A stretch of 64,000 bases of DNA from positions 21,736,001 to 21,800,000 of the forward strand of contig OY783207.1 in NCBI GenBank assembly GCA_963678705.1, given 5' to 3'. A model generated the notes under the pieces. The model did not search any database. It was not told the DNA's origin and worked only from the letters and a program-made list of their open reading frames with translations. Made by a program: the position numbers and the translations under genes. This stretch comes from Panorpa germanica (Eukaryota; Arthropoda; Insecta; Mecoptera; Panorpidae). The number at the start of each line of letters is the position of its first letter. The stretch's first letter is position 1. Shown here one piece after another: positions 43,001 through 55,000 of this stretch.

Positions 43001-46000
43001 TTTCATTTTTTTCTAATTCAGCTTTCATATCTGATTTTATAAAATATGAAATATAGTTATCACAGGAAGCAGCTAGCTCGGCCATCCCAGATATGTTTCA
43101 AACTGGCTTATACACCAAGATCTACGTACGCCTTACGTTAAGGACGAAATTAAAGTCATCAGCAAGAAATATCTACGAAAATTACGAAATCATCCAATAA
43201 ACTTATGAACAACATCATAGAAGTTATTTGCTTAGTTGCATGTTAAGCTGAAGAGTACTTTATCAGTGGATGTAAAACTCACATGTCAGTTTTATATATC
43301 AACTAAATTATGTAAATTATGAATTGAAATAATAATAATAAAAAAAACCTTCTTTCGCCTCATTCAATTTCAATTCAATTGTATCTAGTCGCAGCTATCC
43401 GGGGGCCCATTTGGCTCTGAGATCTGAGCACACAATTCGTCATCCGAGACGAAATATATATTTTATACCAGAAAATTAATGTACAATATTTATTACATAG
43501 ACTGTACAGTGTACACGAATGAATACTCGTATGATATTATAGTGTTCTTTTTTTGAACATTACAAACAGCAGATGAAACAGCGCCCCCTATTATGTTGTT
43601 GTTTCAGCACCTCCACCATTTTATTCTTGAACTTTGTGTATAAAAAAATTCCACAAAGTGAAATCTAATTATCTTTGAACAGCTTCTCCACGTAGTTTTT
43701 TACCGACTAAATGAAATTGTTTTCTTGTAATTTTGTTATGGTAAATGTATTACTTAAGTTTTAAGATAATGGGTCGAGCCTAGCCCGGGGTGGGACGCAA
43801 AGCTTTGGGTTGCTTGTTGTTGATAAGTTAGGAAACTTCATTTTAAACAGAAATTCATAAACTGTATTTTAAAAGTTAATATATTATCCATTTTAAAACC
43901 CAACCCACCCAGATTGTTTTATTACAAGTATTATGAAACAGTGGAAGTTCTGTGTGCTTTATGGTTTAATACTTTTAGAGTACTAACACATGCGCGTTTA
44001 AAAGTACTCGTATACAATATAGAACGAGTAAACCCAGGTACAATAAACAGCCGTTATTAAGTACGTGCATTTTGAAAATGTTACCCGAAGTATACACTCG
44101 TAACAACCAGAGACGGGTTTGAGGAGAAGGTTTTGTTGCTATATTATAATACGTAATATAGGATAATGTACCAGGTGTATGTTTGTTGCTGAAATTCGTA
44201 TGATAGAATGAAAACGGCTTTATCAATGTTTCTGAAAATTTCCTATTTCGTAGAGAAAAAAATTCAAAGACTTTTGGCGTCCTCGAATTTTTCCTTGAAT
44301 TCTGGGAATTGTATCTAATCGAATAAATAGTTGCGCATACATTTTATATAGAACCATTCACACGACGTTTGTCCTGCAAAGAAAACGTACACAGCTAAAC
44401 ACGTTTCTTTTCAAGCAAATCGAATGAACTTTAACGTATTCAGCGTACAGTGGCGTATAGTATTATTCGATATCTTTCACACGGCGTGACTTTTATCGAA
44501 TAGTAGCCGAACAAGTGTTTAGTGCTGAAGTATCATTTGCAAGTGTTTGCAAAAATAAAAACAATTGTATGAGAATACAGAAAAAAGTATTTTAACAAAT
44601 TTGCAAAACGTATTGGGTATACTGTTATGACTCTACAGTCTGCTCTGTTTGAAAGAGAAAAGGTATTCTCAGTTTCGTCAAATTTTTTATCAAAAAAGAA
44701 AGAACATATTTGTGTGATTTTACCCTTTAAATGTAAAAAAACAATTATTTGCAGTTTTTAAATTTAATTTAAGCATAAGTAATACTGTAATAAAGCCTCA
44801 TTCCCACTCACTGTTTTGATATTTAATTTACTGTTTTTATTTAATATTGTAATCAAGATTTCAGGTTTTCGTTTAAGAATTCCTTTTCACATTTGTGTTT
44901 TTTACTTTAAGTTTAGTTAATTTAGTTGGTGAGTATGCATCGTTCGTAATATAAATTTTGACAGTTCGACAAAATTGTATGTGAAATAATTAAAATTGCT
45001 ATTTTTAATAACAATTAGTAATTGAAATTGTTTTCATTCTATATTTTTCGAACACTGGCATTAAATTTCTTTTAAAAATAAATCCTACTGCATTTTGACA
45101 GATTGTCACATTTTGGAGGTTGTAATATAATATAGTTTTTCTTAATTTAATATTTTTAATTTAAGACATTGGACCTTGTAAGGTTATAAAAGAACTACGA
45201 AAACTTAAAAAATAAATTAAATTACAAATGATACTGTTAATGACTACGCGTAGTGCCATATACTAAACAATTTAAATTAGATACAAAATACAAAATCAAA
45301 TTAAAACAGTGAGTGGAAATGATACTAAAGAATATGTTTTGTTACATACATTTTTTATTTTTGACTAATTTTGATAAGCCTCATTTTACACATAAAAAGA
45401 TATAAATATTTTGAACATTATTATTTTATTTATTATGAGAAACATAATATATTATTTCTTGAATGGAAATAAACATAAGTTAAAAAATTAATGTAAAAAA
45501 TGGTATGTTCCTCGGGAGATTAGATTTGAAGGTTATCTTTCACAGGGACAATAATAAATTGGGAAAAAGCATCCTGTAACTAGGAGGAACACTTTGACCT
45601 CGCTTCTATTCACAAGAGACACACGCGCCGACCCTGAGGGGGTTGCAAGCCATGGAGGGTATTTTTGCACTTCGCAACCTATAGATTGTATTTAGAGATT
45701 TCTTATCTGAAATGGGGAAGAAAATTATTACACGTGTCTGTTTGTTAAGGGTTATCTCCCTTGGGGAGGCACCGGGTATAAAAGTTTATTTCTATAAAAA
45801 ATATAAAGAAATAATAATAACAAAGCAGGGAAGCTCAACCTAAAGATCTGGACTAAAACGTCTTCAGATTAATAATGATTGATTTTTACTTTCAATAGAA
45901 AATAGTTAATGAGCATCTAAAACATTTACTCCTTAAAAGACTTCTTAAGATTTTATAATCCTTAGAAGGTATACTTAAGAAGATTTTATGATTACATTAA

Positions 46001-49000
46001 GCGGGGGTAAGGCAAATCGATACAAAAGCATATTTTCGATAATGTTTTTTGACGACACAGTTATTATATAATTATTTCTATAATTACTACATGATAAAAT
46101 AACATTTGAAGAATACTTTATAAAACTTTCATAAATGAATATCAAGAAATGAGTCATTGACAGCGAATCTCCGCAGACGTCACAAAAAAAAGTTTCATTG
46201 TGGTGTTCCTGATAACTCATCACTGGATTATTTGAAATAAAAAAATCAAAATGATTTCATCAGAATATAAGTTTCTGCAGGTAACCCTGTCGTATTTTTT
46301 ATTGATTTTTCAATTTTTTACAGCACTTAGAAGTTAAAATACCGATTTTAACCAGACCGGTGAGGTGAAGACTTAAAACTCTATATCTCCAAAAATTTTA
46401 CTCCAATCGACTTTTTTTTTATATATAGTTTCTTCCTAAGCACGTAGCCTTTTATCGCCCCTAATATTGTTCTGCTTCTTCTTATACGTTATATCCAGAC
46501 AACAAGAATGATCTATTCATGGCTACTGCAGTTATAAATTTCGGTTAACTATAAGGGGGTGCTAACTCCAATCGACTTTAAATTCTCACAATAAACTTAA
46601 TATGTTGTATATTAATATAAATAAAGTAAAAAAAAAATGAAATCTTACTCCTCCCCCAATTAGCCCATAATGCATAAAAAGTAGGTCACAAGATTGATAT
46701 TAGATTACATTTATGTAACAGGTAAATGTTGTTATGTTAGATAAAGATTAAATACACGTAACTGTAATTGTGTTTTACTAAAGGCCCCGGGCCCTTTCCT
46801 AACTTTCGTTCTATAGTAATGTGACATAAACCTCTCCTTCTTTTAATCAAATTACATATGATTTTTTGAAAAATGAAGGTTCTCTTTCATATTATTATTT
46901 ACAATTTTCACAATTTTATGTATTCGTATAATTTAATTCATTTATTCGCTACAAATATTCTATTTTTTATGTGTCGATTTGAAACTGTGGAACGCCTGTT
47001 GTGTCGACTGATTTGACCTACTGCGGCGAGTCGCAATTACTTACCCTAGCCCCTTTTGAACTGGATGAAAGTGGTTTGCAAGCCCTGTACTAAAACCTAC
47101 AAAACGAATGACATTTTATGACTATACTATGAATCTATATTTATGAATTAACGTCGCAATAGAATTGACGTATAAACTTCTTGAGATCTTCACGGTCTAT
47201 GGATGACGTCATCGTTATTCAAACAAGGCTGAAGAGTGAGGACTAATTTAATAACAAAGAAACGAATTGATGGGAATGGGTGTTTGAATAAGTAAGGGGG
47301 TGGACAGTTTTAATTTTGTAAATGGTGAATAAAGTACATTAAAGAACTTCTTAGGTACTCGCACTTTGCATTAATACTTTTAGTTTGTTGACAATACTTT
47401 TAGTTTGTTGAAGTTTTTTGTGTGCATTTCAAATAGCGCTTTCATTAGACAGCGAGCAGGATTTTTGGTTCTATTTTTAGGTTATGTGGAAAAATGTTTA
47501 AAGCTTATAAAAACCTTCCATTTAATTTCTCTTTTATATTCTGTCGAATATAAAGTCTATCGAAGTACTACACAATCCAAATATATTTGATCTCAAATTC
47601 GTTTATATGATTTTGCTTAGGGCCCATATTTGGTTGAGTGGACCTGAATCCAGAATTCATTATAATAAGGTTAGAAAGCTGCCTTAAATTTATCGAGCAA
47701 TGGCATACGTAGAAAGTTAGACGGAGTGCGCAACACTTTAAATTTCATTGTATCTAGTATACTCTTATAAAACTTTTACAAAGTAAGATAAATATCCCTC
47801 CTTTGTCTTTACCTGTGGAAGTTACCTAATGATTGCAGGTTGGAAAAAATAGACTTTTCTATATCATTAACAAAACATAGATTCTAAATATTTTTTTTAT
47901 TTTGGAAATAATAGTGTTACAGAAAAATGTTCGGATTTGAAAATGGTACCCATTCAAAAAATAATAGGTTTAAGTAAGTAAATAATACGATACCTATTAA
48001 GGATCATCAGTTATGGCATAACTAAAGTTTAAGCTGGAAATCATTTTTTTAATTATATTTTAACAAAGAGTAAGGTTTTAACCTAAAATGTAAGTATCAG
48101 CCTGTGAAATATAAAGAAATAAAATTATTTATATTAAATACAATAATTTATATTAAATATAAATAGTAATTATTACAAAATAATGTACGAGTATATTACT
48201 GACGCATAACGCATGATTTCATAAGTTCAAAGTTACATTTATGGTTAAAACCTTAAATTTTACCTTAAATGGAGCTTTAATTAAAGGTAAAATTTTTAGA
48301 TAGTTAACTATTTAAAAATTTTACCTAACCGAGATATTTTATTGGTTAAGCGGCAGTTATCACTTATGCTCAATTGAAACAAAAAAAACAGCTGAGCTGA
48401 GAATTAATTTTAACAAAATTATTAATCAAAGTTTATAATAAAATTAAAGTTAACAAAGACTTGAATAATTCATCCTAAATAAATAAAAATAATTTTATGT
48501 GAAGTTACTCATTCCCTGTTTGACTACTTCTAGCTCCCGATAACAAAACTAGCTAGTCAAACATTGTTAAGTATTGAGGGAATATTTAACCCATTGTTAA
48601 AATTTTGGAAATATTCCGTTACCTTTAATATTTCATCAATACAAGCAGGTAAAGTCCATGAAGATTAATACAGTAAGCAGGTATGTGGTCGGAGAGCTGA
48701 CAGAAGTTATTTTTAATAAACAACAAAATATAGAAATTTCGTTGTTGAGATTTTATAGCAAATACCTCATCAACGAAACAATGCATTCATTTGGTCTTTA
48801 GATTTTTTATCGAATTAATGCAAATATTGAAATATGAAATGATCATTTAGTGTAAACACAATAGTGTGTCTCAAGTTATAGTAAATTACATCTTTGCGAG
48901 TAAATACAAGTTAGACATCTTTAGTAGCTCGTGGTTCCAATTTGGCGTCTTTATTAAGCATTATTTCCACTCCTGTTTTAATTTTGTATTTACTTTAAAT

Positions 49001-52000
49001 TATTTAGCATATAGGTATGTGTATAGGTGTAGGTCTCTGTATCATTTTTAATTTAGAATTTGATTTTTATTTTCTTTGTTTTTTTCCAAGGTCCTGTTTT
49101 GTGACGTTTCTATCTCTATTGCCAGGGCAGGATTTAAAGGAGCGGAGGCGTCGAATAAAAGAAACAATTTTTTCTGTCAAGTCTTTCAAAAATTTATTGC
49201 TTTTATCTCTATTGTGAGGGCCCCTCTCTTCTGTAGCCCCGTCTGCCCTCCCTCAAATCTGGGTCTGACTATTGCACTTCAATTATAGTTCGCATCAACT
49301 TTATCTTCATTTGTATTCCGACAGGTGGAGTGGTTTCACCATTTGTAGCCGATAAAATAGACATTTTATATGAACGACTATGAGAGAAACTGAACTGTAC
49401 TCTTTCAGTACAAAAAAATCATTCTCAAAAAATGCATTCTCAATATGATGGCAAAGTGGCTCCAAAATGTTTACTGGAATGTAGTTTCAAGATTAATTTT
49501 GATAGATTGTCAAAATACAGTAGGTTTTATTTCTAAAAGAAGTTTAATGTCATTTTATCAAAAATAAAGAAAACAGCAATTTTAAGTATTCCATATTTAA
49601 TTTAATTCAACTATCGAACTGTCAAAATTTATATTACTACCACCAACTAAATGAACTAAGCTCGAATATGACAAGGAATGCCTATTCTGAAAACCTGAAA
49701 TTTAGATTAAATTATTAGATAAAAAACAGTAAATTAAATATCAAAACAGTGTGGGAATGAGGCTTTATAGGGCGGTATTTAGATAAAGAGCGTCAAAATT
49801 TAGAAAGGGGCGCAATTTTTATGGTGAATCGTTGTAGTTAAAGCGGAGAGGCGCCAAATTATCACCTCGCATCTGCAATATATTTCTCTCGGTGCAGCAC
49901 TGGTTACCAATTGTTACCAATATAGCTAGAGAGTTCAGCTACTGTATTGAAAATGATTCACCTTTATAAATATTAAGGTAGTTATTTTGACATGAGCAAT
50001 GTTGCCATATCAACCAATACATTTAAACAATTTTCTTTATAAGTAAAAAAAGACAAGGGCGAAAAAACATTCTTTGAGGAAATGTCTTGAAAATGGGTAG
50101 TATTTGAAATTGAATACTTGAAAATTTGTTGAAGAAATTACCTTTTCTTAGCTCTCGCTCTAACAAATGAAAAGGAGAAATATAAAAACATATTCGCGGT
50201 ATGTTGGGTTAGGGAACAGCTCGCCCCACAATTTGTGCCTACAGACTAAAAGCGGCCCTGTGTCGTTCGTTTTATGATTTTTATGTACTAGTCCAGCTAC
50301 AAAGTTCAACTGATAGTCAGTCTAATACCAGCACTCAAACTGTGACATAGTGATAGAATCGTTAGGCTTTGTTTATCCAAAATTGTGTTTGTCTTCATTT
50401 AAACTATCGTGCTTATTACAACAAAATTAGAAGGTACCGTAAAATACATTGTTTATAGGTTATGCAGTTTGTTGTTCCTTGTCAATCATTTGTGTAGTGT
50501 CTTCTTAATGTGATAAAGAAATAAAGCAAATTTTGTTCAAAAGCAAAATGACAAAAGACATAGTTTTATTTAGGAACGCATAGAAAACAAAACAATGGTC
50601 TCACGTTGATACAATAGAAAGTGTTAGTTGGTTTATTTAATATTATCATTTTAAAATAATTTCAACAAATGTAAATTTAAAAATGAAATTCTGCCTTAGT
50701 AAATTCATTTATTTATATTCATATATTACAATTTTTGGTATATTAGCAAGCGAACACGCGCTATATATTATACATTTGCAGGAATTATTTTGTTTACTAA
50801 AGCTGCGTACACATAGGTGCAACTGAAACATGCGACATCAAACATTCAACACTCGTGATTCTATTGTTCAGGTTTTAACGAGTTAGCAGAGGCCTTGTTA
50901 AATAACTGAGTTTTATTACTTTTTTGTAAAATTTTTTTTGTTCTACAACAGGTTGAAGGAATTCGTTCGAAATATGAAAACTTCCTACGTATTAAATTGC
51001 ATGTCGCACTAGTGTGGGACGCTGTACAACTTTTTACAACAAATGTTGAATGTCGCATATTTAAGTTGCACGTGTGTGTACGGGTCTTAACAACACAACC
51101 AAATCAACAACTCATATATAGAATTACAACGTACAACTGAACAAATGTATTACAAATACAAAATGAAATGAAGTATTAAATGGGCTTGTGTCCTCATTTT
51201 TTAGTGGTCGATTTTTCAATTGTTGATTGAAATTGATGTTAATAAATGTGTATTGTGTGTATTATGTGTGTGTCTATTTTATTAAATATCTAAATATTGA
51301 CGGAGATATAGCAATTAAAAGTTTGAATTATAGTTTTAGCGCTAGAAATGGTCGGCCATATTTGTATTACGTTAAATGTATTTTAACGTCAGTTATTTGT
51401 TGAGTAGGTCAGTGCTGTGGTAATGTTCTGTAGCTGTTGGTATTTAAATAATCAAGTTAAGTCAAAGAATAATAACTTTTTATTTTATTTAACCCTGCTA
51501 AGGCAGACATAATATTTAAATTTTATTATTCCTTAAAATAGCTGTAAATAATATTTGATATTTTGATATATAAATACATATAGCAGAGATTTATGAGGAT
51601 TGCGATATCACATGCACTTGGAATGTGTACAACGTTGAATCCCTTTAATAATTAAAAACACAAAATGACTTTTTTAATTGTTAATATCTCCTAACCTATA
51701 AAGAGTTATTAAAAAATAATTGAACATTTGAGGTTCTAGTAACCCACTTTATCAATATATAGTACACTTTTATAAAAATTAAGACATAGGACACAATCCC
51801 ATTAAACCGGGTTTGTTTCTATAAACGATTCAAACTAATTTACAACCAGGTAAGTATACGTCACAGCAAGAACACCAACGCGTCGACTCTTGACTTCATT
51901 ACAAACTTTATTTGTCATTTAGAACATAACAACAAAATGTTTCAAAAAATCTGATTTTGTATCTTTTAATCTCATTTTTATTTTAATATCAAAATAAAGT

Positions 52001-55000
52001 TTGACATAAATTTCGAGCGTATTATCTTTCATTTCGAGATTTACCCATTTTTCACCTGAAATAATTGTAGTTTTAATGTTTTTGTGTATATCTAATAAAT
52101 GCTGAACTATAAACTACAGCACTTTACTAATATTCTGAATCTAATTATACTGTAATCTTTTTGTAATATACTCGTATTTATCTTTCTTTTATAGATGGAG
52201 TTCCAACGTTTAAAACTACAGTCTTCGGATGGCATTCTATTCGATATGGATGCACATCTTTTTGACTGCTCCAAACACATTCAGAGTGAAGTGAGAAAAT
52301 TAGTGCCGGTTGAAAACCTGATTGGTTTTCGTCTTCAGTTCTCAGAGATTGATTCAGATATTTTAAAAAAGGTATTTACTATTTATCCCACGCCACCATA
52401 AAGTTATGTCGTAGTTAAATATTTAAATTTGTACAGGTGATATCGTGGAGCTACCACGCAAATGTCTACCATTTACGTAAAAATTTAGAAAACGTTGAAG
52501 CAGCAGATTTAAGCCAATGGGAAACAGAGTTCTTTAAACTTGATTTCAAGACTTTGCAGAGTTTGTTGGAGGCAGCAGAATATTTAGAAATCGACGACTT
52601 ATCAACTAAGGTATCCAAAGGAATTGAAAACCGTAGGCGTGTGTTTGAAGAGCATAAGAAAAAAGTACTAGCAAATAAAACTATACACTATGCAGAAATT
52701 TTAAATATAAAAAGGATAAGGGAAGATACTGATTTCATTTTCATTTTTTGTTTTGTACTTTTGGGTATAGCTTTAACATGCCTTCTTTATCGAATATTTT
52801 ATGCAGATTTTTAGTGCATCTTTTTTAATTTTTTGATATACTCGTATATACCTTATATATTTATGTACATAACTTCCTAGACCTATTATCTTAGCTGAAA
52901 GTAACCTATGTGGTGTTAGATATGGTTAAAATAACAAAATAAGACGTATCAGTAGTAATCTATATCGGAAAGTTTATTTATTAGCTAAGGTAACATTATG
53001 TAATATTTTTCTTGCGAAGAATTCAAAGCATTTTTCTTTTAGTAAAGTTATGGTTATAAATAATAATTGAATATACAAAATTGATAAACAAAATTGAACT
53101 AAGTTTTCAAGTTGTTATATATACTTATATCTTAGGTGAACAGTGAGCAATAAACTGATTCTATTGTTTAATACGAGTATATTATATCAGGTGATTAAAA
53201 ATAATTATGTTGATTTTACTTGAATTATAAGATGATGATTTCTTTTCTAATAAAATAAATATAACAATAATAGCAAGATTTTTAATACATAATTTTATTT
53301 CATTTAAGTGTAATATACATAATATTGTTAATATTGTTAGTGTACATATATTTTTTTTAATTTTTAATTTGTGTACATATAATTATATATCATATTGAGG
53401 GCCTTAATCTGAAATTTTTTCTCTGACTTCATGCGTTATAGTGTGATATTTATTTGTTTATTATTACCAACTAAAATTGTGTTGAAAATGCAACTTAAGG
53501 AGGGAGCAATTAACGTCAAATTGATAGAAAAAAAGATATTTTCGATAATGTTTCTTGACGACACAGATAATATAGAATTATTTCTATAATTACTACATGA
53601 TAAAATAACATTTAAAGAATACTTTGTGAAATTTTCATAAATAAATTCAAAAAATGAGGCATTGACAGCAAATCTCCGTAGACGTCACAGAAAAAAGTTT
53701 CGTTGCGGTGTCACTCATAACTCATCACTGGATTATTTGAAATCAAAAAACCAAAATGATTTCATTAGCTGATAAATTTGTGCAAGTAACGCTGTCGAGT
53801 ATTTTTTAAATTGGTTTTTCAATTATTTACAGCACTTAGAAGTCTAAATACCAATATTTTGTTATTTTAAAATACGTTGAAATTAAAAAAAAAGAAAGTC
53901 GACATGGTTACTTCGGCATTTATGTAAAGAAAGAGTGTGCAAAATTTCAAAAGGATCGGTGCAATAAATTTTGAGCTAGAGAGAACATCGACTCTGAAAA
54001 AACTAAGTGTGAGAAGAAAGCGTTTAAAAGTTTCAAAGGAAGACGAAATCAGACAAGAGAGATGAAGCCTTAAAACTCTATATCTCTGACAGTTTTACTC
54101 CAATTGACTTCAAATTGGTACACAATAAACTTAATCTATTCTACATTAATATAAAATTTATTTACCAATGTTAACAAACAAATGCATATCATAGTAGTCC
54201 AACTTATGACGCATGACTTCAGAGACTAGAGTTATAAATTAAGACACTTAGCCTATTTAATTTCAGATGTGAAATAAAAATTTTAAATGATTCTTAACAA
54301 TAGTCATTCATAACATAGAATAAAATTATTTAAGTAAAAATGTACAGCATCTGACTTCGCCTTGAACTCCCTACAGTGGAGAAATTAAGTTTCTATGAAC
54401 ATTACTAAAATATTTAAATAATTAAATAAAACAACAATTAAATAAGGTGTAGAATGTAAGGATAGACATTACATTAAAGGCTTCTATAAGCTTTCGTAGA
54501 GTTTTGCATCTGTAATTACCTTGGTTTTTTAAATGATTATTTTATTCAATAACATTACGAAAAAATTCATTAAAAAATTCACATTTCTAAAATTTAAGAT
54601 ATTTTTCATAACTCAAATTAAATTGTATTATCCTGTGATAAAAAAGGATAATTGTACTGGTCCTACTTCAAATGTAAATATAATTCTAAATTAAATTAAT
54701 GGTGCAGGGAATGACTACGCATATTCCCATATGCAATACAATTTAAATTAAATACAAAAAGGGTGAAAGAAATGAGTGGAAATACTACTTTACATATTTA
54801 TCTTACTCTTTGTGTTCCCCGCAGCAGTAAGTCTGAGAAGGGATTAAGGCGCCTTAATTTACTGCAAATCACTTGGGATATTTTTACGAAGCAAACGCTA
54901 CGGTAGCAGTCGGAGTAGACGAGGTAATGCACTAATTAGCAAATAGCAGCTCGCTCAGCTTCATTAATATCAGATGTCACAAAAAGCAAATTCAAACAAT

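Larger units (their letters stand above)
41945..43347 (+). mobile_element. Jockey-like retrotransposon 3' part with two nested insertions
   Basis: Segments of one ORF2: [16 protein letters not shown], then [17 protein letters not shown] and LKPIWTCG up to 42217; interrupted; [20 protein letters not shown] to 42516; interrupted; then the [18 protein letters not shown] region after 43096, ending in an A-rich tail near 43347. The interruptions are a hAT-type element (42218-42416) and a LINE fragment (42517-43084). Confidence 0.85.

Noticed and set aside
42594-43085. 163-codon minus-strand open frame, among the longest in the window
   Set aside because: It is a LINE C-terminus (KPWFAKL, CECGEEE zinc-knuckle) bounded by poly-T and an 11-bp target duplication, and its first Met is at the insertion border.
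52437-52814. Second exon of the SKP1-like gene as a separate GTG-started gene
   Set aside because: The canonical 65-nt intron and continuous SKP1 alignment across the junction show that it is an exon.
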